64,000 nucleotides of DNA from an uncultured Candidatus Melainabacteria bacterium (GCA_934692625.1 CAKUUC010000001.1:62001-126000); one strand, 5' to 3'. Counted from the first letter of the stretch, positions 7,745 to 16,854 are shown. Translations and numbers: made by a program. Notes: generated by a model not told the origin, from the letters alone.

Positions 7745-10036
7745 TTAGTGTCTTTTTAATTCATAAATTCTGAATTCTGAAGGATCAAGTTTGTCAAAGT
7801 GGATTTTTTCCATTTTTTCCATCGGTTGAGGTTCAAAATCTTTTTCTTTCAGAATATACTCATTTATAATATCGTAATCACTTGGAATATAGACTTCTTT
7901 GTCAAATACTGAATACCCTTCAACAACTTCTTTATATGTTTCTCCGGTTGCAGCAGTTTTCATTATTTTTTCTGTTGGGTATTTGTAATTAGAAACTATC
8001 AAATAAGCGGTTTTCATAGGAACCATAGTGATTAACCACGCACAGAATCCGTCATCATCACTTGTGATTATTCTTGCTTCACCGTTGTTGATAATTTTGT
8101 TATCTTTAACAAATCTGTCAATTGCATCAAAGGCTTTGTAGAATTCTTCGTTTTCTGAACGTTTCATACCAACTTCTTCGCCAATTGTGTATTCAATTCC
8201 GCCTTGAGTGAAGCTTTCATCTCCGTCAACATACATCATCGGACGTTGAGCATATTTTCCTCCAGGAAGGAATTTGTATTTGAACCATTTGTATAAAGCT
8301 CCTTTTTCGCCCAATTGTGCAGGATATTGGTCAATGCAGTGAAATTCTCCATCTTGGTTATTGTAGGTTTTCAAAATTGACAACATGTTACCTTTTTTGA
8401 ATTTTTCGTTGTAATTTGTCAATTCCTGATTATCTTCTGTAATTTTTTCAGGAGTTTTGTCAAATTGTGAAATTATGTCGTTACCCCAAAGCATATTGAA
8501 TTTCATATCTTGGTGATATTCTTTGTAATACTTATCCCAAAGCATATATTCTGCAAGTGTTGCAAAATATGGGATATCTTTTTTCATTGTAGTGTTTAGT
8601 TTATTTAGCACATATCGAGGCGCTCTATAACTCAAAGGAACCCCATTTCTTTCAGAAACTTCATCTACAATGTGGTCGATGTGGTCGACTCTGAAACCGT
8701 CAAAGTTATAATCTTTTTGAAGTTGTTTCATATTTTTAATGAATAAATTTATGACATCTTCATTGTATTTGCCATTTTCAAGGTTTACAAAATAGTATGG
8801 AGTTTGACAATCTAAGTTTGCAAAAGCGGTAACATCATCACCTTTGTAGTCATAGTGCTTGAATGTCGGATATCCGCCACATTCGCTCATACCGTCATAA
8901 ACAGGAACTCCGGCAGAGCACCATGCTCCACCTGGAGCAGGCCACAAACCTTCTTGTATAAGCATTTGGATTGTTTCTACTTGTTTTGTTATATCGTTTT
9001 CAGTTCTACCTTTTTTGTCAGGTTTAAGTTCATGTATTTTTGCTACTAATTCTTGAACTCTTTTATGAATTTTTGATTGATATCCGTGTTCCATCATGGT
9101 GTTTGAAAATTTCTTTTTATGTTCAATCAAAATACCTTCAAAATTGTTATACAATTCTTGATATGCCGGACTTAAATCTCCGGCGCCACCTTGCAATCTT
9201 TGGATATAAATCTCTTTGACAATTTGAATATCGTCTTGGTCGTGATCTTTTGATAAAAATTCAGCAACTTCTTCTACTTTTGCATTTAGTTGTTTTTGAA
9301 GTTCTGTTATGTCGTACCAACGTGCAACTTGTGGATTTGCCAGTACAAATTTTGAAAATCTGCCGGTTTGAGGCAATATATCGTAAATTACAGGGTGACC
9401 TGCAAGTTGTGCCATTTCAATGAATGTTTGAACCTGTTGTTTAACGTTCATGCCTGTCAATTTTTCAATTTCTGGGTCATTTAGTTTTTCGCTGACTTCA
9501 TTACTTTTGGGAAGATATGCACACCCGAATTCTCTTGGGTGGAACGGAATTAAATAAATTGTTGTATTATAAATTCCATTTTCTTTGTTACCTGTCGGAA
9601 GTATCAACAATTGCTTCAACCAATCAAAAAACTTACCGGTTTCATCAGATTCGTTTCCGTTTCCGAGTGCTGCCAAGTTTAACAACTTTATGTCATGACC
9701 TTCTTTTATGAACCAATCAGAGTTCTTTTCCTGATTTCTAGCCAAAACACTGATTTGATTGTTTTTAAAATGAAATTTGCCATCTTTGAATACATTGTTC
9801 TGTTTCCATTTTTCTTCAAGAGCGAACAATGTTTCTTCATTAGTTAATTCTTCCAATGCTTTTTGGTACGGATAAGTTAAATAACCATATTTTTGAATAT
9901 GCATTGATAAAAGTTTTTTACGAAGTTCCGGAATATTGTCTGCCGGATACTCTTTTTTCAGTGCTTCGTAGATGTGGTTTAATTCCGCATCTTTTGCAAC
10001 ATGTTGGTCTTTCTTCCTAAATAGTAAATTAAACAT
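7745..10036 (-). CDS. GH13-like alpha-amylase family protein
   Basis: A 763-residue cytosolic protein with no signal peptide. The C-terminal half has alpha-amylase family motifs. NFDGFRVDHIDHIVDE carries R449 and the nucleophile D451 (region II), TLAEYML carries the acid/base E496 (region III), and HCIDQYP carries D569 (region IV). Region I (VIYDILPQTGRF, around D219) is divergent and lacks the usual Asn-His ending. A roughly 220-residue stretch, largely charged and helical, separates region I from region II, where most family members are shorter. It is therefore probably an intracellular alpha-glucan or oligosaccharide-active enzyme; the substrate cannot be read from the sequence. It is monocistronic, with its own promoter and terminator. 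An ATG preceded by GGGAG supports the start. Confidence 0.72.
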   Translation of the reverse strand: MFNLLFRKKDQHVAKDAELNHIYEALKKEYPADNIPELRKKLLSMHIQKYGYLTYPYQKALEELTNEETLFALEEKWKQNNVFKDGKFHFKNNQISVLARNQEKNSDWFIKEGHDIKLLNLAALGNGNESDETGKFFDWLKQLLILPTGNKENGIYNTTIYLIPFHPREFGCAYLPKSNEVSEKLNDPEIEKLTGMNVKQQVQTFIEMAQLAGHPVIYDILPQTGRFSKFVLANPQVARWYDITELQKQLNAKVEEVAEFLSKDHDQDDIQIVKEIYIQRLQGGAGDLSPAYQELYNNFEGILIEHKKKFSNTMMEHGYQSKIHKRVQELVAKIHELKPDKKGRTENDITKQVETIQMLIQEGLWPAPGGAWCSAGVPVYDGMSECGGYPTFKHYDYKGDDVTAFANLDCQTPYYFVNLENGKYNEDVINLFIKNMKQLQKDYNFDGFRVDHIDHIVDEVSERNGVPLSYRAPRYVLNKLNTTMKKDIPYFATLAEYMLWDKYYKEYHQDMKFNMLWGNDIISQFDKTPEKITEDNQELTNYNEKFKKGNMLSILKTYNNQDGEFHCIDQYPAQLGEKGALYKWFKYKFLPGGKYAQRPMMYVDGDESFTQGGIEYTIGEEVGMKRSENEEFYKAFDAIDRFVKDNKIINNGEARIITSDDDGFCAWLITMVPMKTAYLIVSNYKYPTEKIMKTAATGETYKEVVEGYSVFDKEVYIPSDYDIINEYILKEKDFEPQPMEKMEKIHFDKLDPSEFRIYELKRH

Positions 10037-10059
10037 AAATATCTCCCTATGACATAAAA

Positions 10060-10090
10060 ATTATATCATAAGAAAAATAAAATTTGACAA
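10060..10090 (-). promoter_or_regulatory. Promoter of the GH13-like gene
   Basis: On the minus strand an extended -10 (TGATATAAT, with TATAAT at 10060-10065) is preceded by TTGTCA at 10085-10090 with a 19-base spacer. The leader then carries GGGAG before the ATG. Confidence 0.5.
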
Positions 10091-10200
10091 TTTTCAATAT
10101 TGCCTACTCGGGTAATAGTAATCTTAAGTTAAAGGTTTAAGGTTATAGTATGCAATAAGGCAAGGTCAAATTACTAATACATATACGATTGGAGATAAAA

Positions 10201-10875
10201 ATGAAATCAGTAGAAAAACAAATCACAATAGTTATCGTAGAAGATTTTAAATTAACAAGAGTAGGTTTGCGCTGTGCATTGAACGCAAATCCGGATATGA
10301 AAGTTGTTGCAGAATGTGAAGACGCTATAGAAGGTATAAAACAAATTCAGAAATTAAAGCCAGATGTAGTATTGATGGACTTGGGTTTGCCTATGATGAA
10401 CGGGATTGAAGCTATGGTTAAAATCCGTGAATTTAACTCAGATGTCAAAATTATTGCATTAACTTCTCACGATAGAGAGGAAGAAGTTGTATCTGCTTTG
10501 AGTTCTGGTGCAAATGCTTACTGTTTAAAAGATATTGACCCTGCAAAACTTGCAGATGTTATTCGTGATGTTTCAAATGGCGTTTGTTGGATTGATTCAA
10601 TGGTTGCAAATCTTGCACTAAAAGCTATTCCAAAATCAGAAAATACTGATTTGATATCAGGCAAAGTCGCTGAAAATTCTCGTATTCCGCTAACAGAACG
10701 TGAATTTGAAGTTTTAAAACATCTTGTCGCAGGTAAAAGTAATACCGAAATTGCTAATGAATTAATAGTAAGTGTTCATACAGCAAAAGCACATGTTTGT
10801 TCTATTTTACAGAAAATGTGCGTAAATGATAGAGTACAAGCAGCAGTTAAAGCCGTAAAAGAAGGTATGGTATAG
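10201..10875 (+). CDS. NarL/FixJ-type response regulator
   Basis: A 224-residue two-component response regulator. The receiver domain (about residues 8-125) has the acidic pair E14/D15, the phospho-acceptor D60 in VLMDLGLP, T88 and K110. A LuxR-type helix-turn-helix follows (about 163-224: LTEREFEVLKHLVAGKSNTEIA, then SVHTAKAHVCSILQKM). All signalling residues are intact. I start it at the ATG at 10201 because GGAG lies six bases upstream; an upstream TTG at 10189 overlaps that binding site. No histidine kinase gene is next to it, so it is an orphan here. Its targets are unknown. Confidence 0.92.
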   Translation: MKSVEKQITIVIVEDFKLTRVGLRCALNANPDMKVVAECEDAIEGIKQIQKLKPDVVLMDLGLPMMNGIEAMVKIREFNSDVKIIALTSHDREEEVVSALSSGANAYCLKDIDPAKLADVIRDVSNGVCWIDSMVANLALKAIPKSENTDLISGKVAENSRIPLTEREFEVLKHLVAGKSNTEIANELIVSVHTAKAHVCSILQKMCVNDRVQAAVKAVKEGMV

Positions 10876-10885
10876 AATATTTATT

Positions 10886-11458
10886 TTAACCAAAGGTTTG
10901 TTCAAGAAGGTCTGATAAAGTCTTTGATGGCAACCCGATAACATTATCAGTATACCCTGAAACTTCTTGAACATATCCTTCTGGTAATTCTTGAATACCG
11001 TAAGAACCTGCTTTGTCAAAGGGTTTAAAGTTTTCGATGTAGTATTCTATTTGCTCATCGGTAAGTTTATTAAATGTAACATTTGTTGTTGTAGATTTAA
11101 CTTTAGATTCAAGAGTTTTTGAATTTACTACAGCAACGCTTGTTACTACAAAATGGGTCTTTCCTGATAGAAGTTTGAGAGTCTTTATTGCATCTGTTTT
11201 ATCTATAGGTTTTCCTAATATTTTTTTGTCTATAACAACAATAGTATCAGCACCAATAACTGTGTAATCTTCATTTCTGAATTTTTTAGCAACATCAAGT
11301 GCTTTATTTAATGCTAAGTTTTCCACGTATTCATAAGAAAAAACCGTCTGGTCATGTGGTTCCACATACGAAGACGGAATAACTCTGAAATCCAAATTCA
11401 TCTTTTTTAGAATAGTTGCCCTTCTTGGAGAAGAAGAGGCTAGGATAATTTTTCCCAT
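10886..11458 (-). CDS. maf: Maf family nucleoside triphosphate pyrophosphatase
   Basis: A 190-residue Maf protein. Maf proteins hydrolyse non-canonical or pyrimidine nucleoside triphosphates and are also linked to division arrest. The starting motif ILASSSPRRATILKKM, the central VIGADTIVVIDKKILGKP and the C-terminal DKAGSYGIQELPEGYV are characteristic. The IQE-type signature fits the dTTP/UTP pyrophosphatase (YhdE) branch. The gene is convergent with the response regulator, only 10 bases apart. A 9-bp inverted repeat (11470-11478 with 11495-11503) lies in its leader just before the GGAG binding site. Confidence 0.92.
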   Translation of the reverse strand: MGKIILASSSPRRATILKKMNLDFRVIPSSYVEPHDQTVFSYEYVENLALNKALDVAKKFRNEDYTVIGADTIVVIDKKILGKPIDKTDAIKTLKLLSGKTHFVVTSVAVVNSKTLESKVKSTTTNVTFNKLTDEQIEYYIENFKPFDKAGSYGIQELPEGYVQEVSGYTDNVIGLPSKTLSDLLEQTFG

Positions 11459-11519
11459 CGTTAGTCTCCTTGTTCTCTACTTTTAACTTAAAAGAGAGAA
11501 CAATTCAACTTAAACTTTT

Positions 11520-11756
11520 TTATTGACCCATAGATTTTTGATATCTAGCAGAACGAGCATTAATTGCATAGCATGCAATGTTCAATCTTTGTCTTAGTTC
11601 CATCATATTTCTAAGGGTTGCAGCATAATCATTCATTGCCCCCAGCATTTCTTCCGGAGCAATCATTGATGCTGTTTCTTCATGGTTATCCACTTTTTCT
11701 TCTTGATATTTTTGTACTAGCATCTTATCGATGTAGTCTTCTGCACCAATACCCAT
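11520..11756 (-). CDS. Small protein of unknown function (78 aa)
   Basis: I do not recognise this family. The 78 residues are soluble, methionine-rich and mainly helical by composition, with a middle segment (EEMLGAMNDYAATLRNMMELRQRLN) that could form an amphipathic helix. A strong GGGAGGACTG ribosome binding site before the ATG makes it a convincing gene. A similar leader (GGAGGACTG) precedes the small unknown gene at 28869-29069. Confidence 0.65.
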   Translation of the reverse strand: MGIGAEDYIDKMLVQKYQEEKVDNHEETASMIAPEEMLGAMNDYAATLRNMMELRQRLNIACYAINARSARYQKSMGQ

Positions 11757-11989
11757 TGAGCAGTCCTCCCTATTGATTTGTTTTGTTATCCTATTCCTGT
11801 AAGAAATTATTATCCTAAATATTCCTTATATTTTAATAAAGTATTTTTGTTTTCAAAAATTGCCTTTTTTTATGCGAATGTGAAGAAATATTAAGATAAA
11901 TATTTATTTGTAATAATTTGTCATTCACTGTCAAAAAATTTTTATTTGGAGTATTATATAAGTAGTAATATAGAATTAGGGATTTAAGC

Positions 11990-13069
11990 ATGCAAAAATC
12001 AAAAGTAGTTGAAGAAAAAGTTATAGGCATTCCTCGTGCAATGTCTTTTTACAATAATTATCCGTTTTATTACGGTTTTTTTAATGATTTAGGTATAAAA
12101 ATTGTATTGTCAGATATTACGACAAAGCAAACAATGTCAGCAGGTGCAGGACTTGTAGTTACTGAAACTTGCTTACCGATTAAAGTTTTTATCGGTCATA
12201 TTTTGAATTTGTTAAATAAAGGTGTGGACAAAATTTTTGTTCCGTCTTTGCAATCTGTTGATAACAAAATTTATAACTGTTCAAAAATCAGAGGTTTGCC
12301 GGATTTAGTAAGGAATGTTGTAAAACAACCATTTACAATGATTGAAGCCACTTTAGACAAATCTGCAAAAAATCATGGTTTGTACGACTTCTTAGCGGAA
12401 GCGGTAAAACCTTACGGTATTACTGATATGGAAAAAATTAAAAAAGCATCAAAGGCAGGATGGAGATGTTATAACAATTTCCACGTAATGACAAAATCAG
12501 GAATGTCATATTCAAAAGCTTTGAGTTATGCATTGCAAGGGAAAGTTGTAATTACAAACAAAACAAAAGAATATCCTATTTCTGTAGCGTTGGTTGGTCA
12601 TGGATACAATATTTATGATGAACGCGTTTGTATGAAGATTTTTGATAAACTTGAAAAGATGGATGTACAAGTTAGTACATCGTTGCAACTTTCAGACGAG
12701 CAACTTGATGAAGGTATTACTAGTTTAGGTAACGATAAATACTGGGCTAATGAGGACGAAATGACTGGTACTGCCGGTCACTTTATGAAAGATAATAAAA
12801 TTGATGGTGTAATTACGATTACCGCGTTTGGTTGCGGTCCTGACTCGTTGATGGTTGAACGTATTACAAGACGTGCAAAACAATTTAACAAACCATTGTT
12901 GAATTTGACTATTGATGAACAAACAGGAGAAGCAGGTTTTGTTACTCGTTTGGAAGCCTTCGTTGATATGTTGTTCCGTAAAAAACGTGCAAATATCGTC
13001 AATAAATTAAATCTTTCAAAATCGGAGTCAGAATATTCGCCAAATGTTGAATACATTGAAACTAAATAA
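11990..13069 (+). CDS. DUF2229 acyl-CoA dehydratase activase-related protein
   Basis: A 359-residue protein of the group annotated as CoA-substrate-specific enzyme activase-related (DUF2229). It starts with VIGIPRAMSFYNNYPFYYGFF, typical of the family, and carries conserved cysteines in VTETCLPIK, YNCSKIRG and FGCGPDS that could bind an Fe-S cluster. In larger homologues this region is fused to, or encoded beside, the ATP-dependent activator of 2-hydroxyacyl-CoA dehydratases and benzoyl-CoA reductases. Here it stands alone, with no activator or dehydratase gene nearby, so its own substrate is unknown. It indicates an anaerobic lifestyle. A terminator follows. Confidence 0.78.
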   Translation: MQKSKVVEEKVIGIPRAMSFYNNYPFYYGFFNDLGIKIVLSDITTKQTMSAGAGLVVTETCLPIKVFIGHILNLLNKGVDKIFVPSLQSVDNKIYNCSKIRGLPDLVRNVVKQPFTMIEATLDKSAKNHGLYDFLAEAVKPYGITDMEKIKKASKAGWRCYNNFHVMTKSGMSYSKALSYALQGKVVITNKTKEYPISVALVGHGYNIYDERVCMKIFDKLEKMDVQVSTSLQLSDEQLDEGITSLGNDKYWANEDEMTGTAGHFMKDNKIDGVITITAFGCGPDSLMVERITRRAKQFNKPLLNLTIDEQTGEAGFVTRLEAFVDMLFRKKRANIVNKLNLSKSESEYSPNVEYIETK

Positions 13070-13093
13070 ACCTGATTTAATATAATAATAAAT

Positions 13094-13124
13094 AAAAAAG
13101 CGGCATTTAAGTGTCGCTTTTTTT
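13094..13124 (+). terminator. Intrinsic terminator
   Basis: Stem arms at 13094-13105 and 13112-13123 (AAGCGGCA with TGTCGCTT, one G-U pair) around a six-base loop and followed by a T run. It lies 25 bases after the DUF2229 gene. Confidence 0.8.
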
Positions 13125-13180
13125 GCAAGGGTTTATTTGGTAACCTTATTGCAAAATTATGATTGTCTATATTTTACTGT

Positions 13181-14422
13181 TTACTTAGTCACTTGTATTA
13201 GAGCGTTAACAACATCTGCGTCCCATTTTTCATTAACTTCTGATGTTATTATTTCTAGTGCTTTTTCCGTTGGCATGGCTTTTCTGTATGGTCTGTCTGA
13301 AGTCATTGCCGAATAAGCATCAGCAACGGCAATAATTCTTGAACCTAATGGAATAGATTGACCTTTTAATCCTTCCGGTTTGCCTGAGCCGTTTACTCGT
13401 TCTGTTTGATAAGTAATATATGGTACAACTTCTGATAAGAAGTTTATGTTCATTAACAAGTTAACACCGATATTTGCGTGGCTTTGGATTTTTTGCAATT
13501 CTTCTGGTGATAATTTACCGTTATTTGCAAAGATTTTTTCCGGTAATGTGATTTTTCCGATATTTTGTAACAAACCTGCATAGTAAATAAGGTCAGTTGT
13601 TTTTTCATTCAATCCTAATTTTTTACAAATATTTCTTGCTAATTTTGCAGTGTTTCTTGAATGAGAAACGGTGTATTGACCTTTTTTATCAACTGCACTC
13701 GCTAACGCTTCTACAAAATTTTGTTGATAATCACACAAATCACCGATTAATGCTGTCAATTCTGCTCTTGACTGTTTAAGTTCGATTTCTGTAGTTTCAG
13801 GTATTGCAAGAAGGTGATTAACATTTTCGATTTCATTTTGCAATGTAATAGTTGTACCTAAAAGGTTTGCAATACTTATGACCAAATCGGTATAATCTTC
13901 ATCAGTTTTTTTGCCAGTTTGAATTTCTATTACGCCGACAGGAAGTGCAGCACCTCTCATTGAGATGTATGTGAAATTATCTTTTTCAATAATGTCATTG
14001 TGTAACAAATCAGTAATAGAGAGATTTGTTTCTTCTGTTTTGTCATTTGAACTTCCGACTTGTTTAATTTCATTATTTTTAACTAGATAAATAGAACAAG
14101 CATCAACTTCAATCATTTCAACAATTGATTTAGCAATTGAAGTATAAATAGCCTGTTCTTCGCCTTGTGTGAAGTTCAAAACACATAAAGTATTTTTCGA
14201 AGAATATATATCAATAAGTTCTAAAAGCTGATTTTGTAATCTTTCTTTTTTGCTTGCTGTAATGCTGATTTTTTTAGCCAAATCTTCTGAAATCAATGAT
14301 TCAGATATAAAATCGCCCAAATTAAGAGCAAACATTTCTTCTATCGGGTCAGTTCCCGTAATTTGTTCGTTTTGACCAAAAAGTGAAACCCCTGTAAGCT
14401 TTTTCTTCTCATTGTTGTTCAT
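13181..14422 (-). CDS. GAF and degenerate HD-GYP domain protein
   Basis: A 413-residue cytosolic protein with a GAF-like region (about 70-195) and an HD-GYP-type region (about 235-413). HD-GYP proteins normally hydrolyse cyclic di-GMP. Several canonical metal ligands are changed here. The HD pair is Q286-N287 (GLLQNIGKI), the HH pair is Q339-T340, and the GYP motif reads G-K-P (NGSGKPEGL). H254, H315 and D368 remain. The fold looks intact, so this is more likely a c-di-GMP or other ligand sensor, or a scaffold, than an active phosphodiesterase. It is monocistronic. The window also has a YajQ-type protein, whose family includes c-di-GMP binders. Confidence 0.85.
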   Translation of the reverse strand: MNNNEKKKLTGVSLFGQNEQITGTDPIEEMFALNLGDFISESLISEDLAKKISITASKKERLQNQLLELIDIYSSKNTLCVLNFTQGEEQAIYTSIAKSIVEMIEVDACSIYLVKNNEIKQVGSSNDKTEETNLSITDLLHNDIIEKDNFTYISMRGAALPVGVIEIQTGKKTDEDYTDLVISIANLLGTTITLQNEIENVNHLLAIPETTEIELKQSRAELTALIGDLCDYQQNFVEALASAVDKKGQYTVSHSRNTAKLARNICKKLGLNEKTTDLIYYAGLLQNIGKITLPEKIFANNGKLSPEELQKIQSHANIGVNLLMNINFLSEVVPYITYQTERVNGSGKPEGLKGQSIPLGSRIIAVADAYSAMTSDRPYRKAMPTEKALEIITSEVNEKWDADVVNALIQVTK

Positions 14423-14483
14423 AAATTTTCCTTTTACTGCATGCTAATCTTACTATTATATACGGCAATAATTTTCAAAACTT

Positions 14484-14526
14484 TAATCAAACCCCAAAAA
14501 ATTCATACTTTAGTATGGGGTTTTTC
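14484..14526. terminator. Hairpin, possible terminator
   Basis: An inverted repeat with outer arms AAACCCC/GGGGTTT and inner arms CATACT/AGTATG, separated by an asymmetric A/T-rich bulge and followed by a T run. It lies at the upstream side of the HD-GYP gene, so it cannot end that gene. Its role is uncertain. Confidence 0.35.
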
Positions 14527-14564
14527 AAACAAAAGTTGATACCATTTGCTTGTAAAATATGAAA

Positions 14565-14635
14565 CAGATTCTGAATAACAAGAAAATTAAATACTCACTT
14601 CGCTCGCATAAATTTTTTAAGTTTTCAGAATGACG
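14565..14635. repeat. 71-bp palindromic intergenic repeat, copy 1
   Basis: The unit begins CAGATTCTGAATAACAAG and ends TAAGTTTTCAGAATGACG, with perfect 8-bp inverted ends (ATTCTGAA/TTCAGAAT). It matches the unit at 32412-32482 in length (71 bases) and mostly in sequence. It could fold into a long imperfect hairpin, like a MITE or REP element. It is followed at about 14658-14692 by a GAGCCGGAATCTGTC segment that matches another part of the 32-kb repeat region. This repeat and its flanks explain most of the gene-free stretch 14423-14779. Confidence 0.75.
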
Positions 14636-14715
14636 AAAACCTTGCAAATTACATCAAATAGTCATATCGACCCACGAGCCGGAATCTGTCTGTTATCTTT
14701 ATTTTGATAATACAA

Positions 14716-14748
14716 AAAAATATCAGTTTGGTTTAACTGATATTTTTA
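14716..14748 (-). terminator. Intrinsic terminator after the FtsL-like gene
   Basis: An inverted repeat AAAAATATCAGTT / AACTGATATTTTT around a short loop. It lies just downstream of the minus-strand FtsL-like gene, with A/T runs on both sides. Confidence 0.75.
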
Positions 14749-14779
14749 TATTGTATTTATTTTAATTTGTAACTTTTTC

Positions 14780-15259
14780 TTAATATCCGATAGCCCAATC
14801 AAAATTGTTTTTAACAGGTTTGTTGCTAACAACTGAAGATTTTGTGCCTGCTGTATTTAGTGCCGTTATTTCAAGAACTTTGTCGGCTTTCTTTAACATT
14901 TTGAATTCTTCAACTTGACTATCTACATTGTTGAATGATTTATATTTGTCCAGTTCTGATTGCAAATCTTGGTTTTCAGCGTTCAATCTAACGATTTCAC
15001 TGTCCAGTTTGTTTAGTTTCGCTTCACAATTCATTGCGGTGTAATAACTTATAAAAGTAACTCCAATCGCAACAGTAATACAAAAACCTAAGGCTTTGTT
15101 AATTCGTCTTACAAACATTTCTTGAACAGTCAACGGCTTTTCTTGAGGAAAGTCCCCGTCAATAACGATATTTTCTCTTTTTATTTCGTTTGTACTGTAT
15201 CTGCTTGTATTAAATTCTTCTGTTTGTTCTATTCTAACTCTTGCTGAACTTAAATTCAT
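14780..15259 (-). CDS. FtsL-like cell division membrane protein
   Basis: A 159-residue bitopic protein with a cytosolic N-terminus of about 54 residues, one transmembrane helix (about 55-74) and a leucine-zipper-like coiled coil (about 78-125), ending in an extracytoplasmic tail. This architecture and the position directly downstream of rsmH match FtsL in division gene clusters, although the sequence is too divergent to be certain. In that role it would recruit FtsW/FtsI with FtsB at the septum. No ftsI, mraY or murein ligase gene follows; a terminator comes next, so the pair is separated from the usual dcw cluster. DivIC/FtsB-like is the alternative. Confidence 0.55.
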   Translation of the reverse strand: MNLSSARVRIEQTEEFNTSRYSTNEIKRENIVIDGDFPQEKPLTVQEMFVRRINKALGFCITVAIGVTFISYYTAMNCEAKLNKLDSEIVRLNAENQDLQSELDKYKSFNNVDSQVEEFKMLKKADKVLEITALNTAGTKSSVVSNKPVKNNFDWAIGY

Positions 15260-15288
15260 TCCCGAAACTACCTACCAAATAAACTCTG

Positions 15289-16221
15289 TTACCTTATACA
15301 CCTAGCAACTCTTAATTTAGCGCTTCTTGATGGTGCATTTTCCTCCAACTCTTGCTCTGTTGCAGTTATAGGTTTTTTGTTTACTAACTCTAACCTTGGT
15401 GGGGGACAATTACAAATCATTTGTGTCTTGTCGCAATGACACTTGGTCGAGTGATATTTCATAAACTGTTTAACTACCCTATCCTCAAGAGAGTGAAAAC
15501 TTATTACACTTATTATAGCACCAACGTCTAATAAATCCAATACATTTTCTAAAGTATCTTTAACATTTTGTAACTCTTGATTTACTTCAATTCTAATCGC
15601 TTGGAAAACCCTTGTCGCAGGGTGAATTGCGCTCTTTACTCGTGGTGTTGAATCGATGATTAATTGCGATAATTCTGTTGTTGTTTTTATTGGAGATTGT
15701 TTCCGTTTTGTAACAATTGCTTTTGCAATTCTTTTTGAAAATCGTTCTTCGCCGTATTCTGAGAATATTTTTACCAATTCATCTTCTGAATATGAGTTTA
15801 CGACATCGTAAGCGCTAAAATCTGAACTCATGTTAAATCGCATATCAAGAGGTGCTTCTTTCGAAAACGAAAAACCTCTTTCTTGTTTTGTTAATTGATG
15901 GTAAGAAGCGCCCAAATCAAACAAAACTCCACCCGTAATTTTATCAATATTCAAAGATTTGAAAACTTGTTTAATATTTGTATATGATTCTTTTACTATA
16001 ATTAAATTGTTGTAGTTTTTCAATTTTTCTGTTGCAGCATCTATTGCATCTTGGTCGATGTCGAAAGCGACAAGTTTTCCATTGGGAGAAATCCTTTTTA
16101 AAATCAATTCGCTATGTCCGCCACCGCCTAGTGTACAATCGGCATATATAAGTCCGTCTTTACACTCAAGTGCATCAACGGCTTCATTTTTCATAACTGT
16201 ATAATGTTTAAATTCTTGCAT
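15289..16221 (-). CDS. rsmH: 16S rRNA (cytosine1402-N4)-methyltransferase RsmH
   Basis: This SAM-dependent enzyme methylates C1402 of 16S rRNA in the decoding centre. It is 310 residues from the ATG at 16221, and the HYTVMKNEAVDAL start matches the family N-terminus. A TTG 30 bases upstream would add an unlikely extension. Motifs are DCTLGGGGHSELIL for SAM binding, LFDLGASYHQL, the DMRFN segment and VISFHSLEDRVVKQFMK. A Cys-rich loop (CHCDKTQMICNCPPP) occurs where many homologues have one. It is followed by the FtsL-like gene, the usual rsmH-ftsL order. Confidence 0.95.
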   Translation of the reverse strand: MQEFKHYTVMKNEAVDALECKDGLIYADCTLGGGGHSELILKRISPNGKLVAFDIDQDAIDAATEKLKNYNNLIIVKESYTNIKQVFKSLNIDKITGGVLFDLGASYHQLTKQERGFSFSKEAPLDMRFNMSSDFSAYDVVNSYSEDELVKIFSEYGEERFSKRIAKAIVTKRKQSPIKTTTELSQLIIDSTPRVKSAIHPATRVFQAIRIEVNQELQNVKDTLENVLDLLDVGAIISVISFHSLEDRVVKQFMKYHSTKCHCDKTQMICNCPPPRLELVNKKPITATEQELEENAPSRSAKLRVARCIR

Positions 16222-16322
16222 ACTTTTATAGTAGCATAAAATTTTTTGCAATAACTAAACAAAGAAGATGTAATTAATAATAAATTACATCTTCTAAACT
16301 TTTTCATACTCTATGTAGTTTT

Positions 16323-16544
16323 TTACATAATAAATCCGGAAAGTCCTTTTTTGTCGTATATTTCAACAAATTTGTTCATTGTGCAAGACATATCATTGGT
16401 TCCGTTTTCGTCAAGAATTTGAACAACATTTTTAATGTCGGCTTCGCGTACTGCCGGATTTTTTGAAACCATAATTATTGAGTTAATTTCTTTCAAACCT
16501 TTTGGAGTGAATTCAAATAATTTTTCTTCATTTTTTACTGCCAT
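16323..16544 (-). CDS. Small protein of unknown function (73 aa)
   Basis: I do not recognise it. I start it at the ATG at 16544 because GAGG lies five bases upstream; a longer form from 16577 lacks such a site. The 73 residues are soluble, with segments LKEINSIIMVSKNPAVREADIKNVVQIL and MNKFVEIYDKKGLSGFIM that suggest helical structure. There is no signal peptide. It is monocistronic, between rsmH and the divergent paralogue pair. Confidence 0.55.
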   Translation of the reverse strand: MAVKNEEKLFEFTPKGLKEINSIIMVSKNPAVREADIKNVVQILDENGTNDMSCTMNKFVEIYDKKGLSGFIM

Positions 16545-16825
16545 ATTAGCCTCTTTCGTTTTAATTTTCGTAACCACATTGTATATATCGGTGTCTTTTT
16601 TGTAAAACTTTAGGCTGTATATTCAAAATCTTAACAAAATTTTACAATTAATTTTAAGTCAAATTTTTTGTAAAAAATACACTTTTTAATCAAAGTTTTC
16701 ATATTTTGGGTCAAAAAATTAAATTTTTTAGTTTAAAAATCTCTATTTTTAGAAAAAACTCGTTAGATTATCTTTACATTAATTTTACATTTAGTGTTTT
16801 GAGGGCAATTTTTTTTTATCACCGT

Positions 16826-16854
16826 TTTTGTAATACATGTGTTTTTAGTATAAT
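16826..16854 (+). promoter_or_regulatory. Putative promoter of the tandem paralogue pair
   Basis: TATAAT at 16849-16854 is preceded by TTGTAA at 16828-16833 with a 15-base spacer, about 35 bases before the start at 16889. The rest of the 16578-16888 interval is A/T-rich; I see no other gene in it. Confidence 0.4.
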
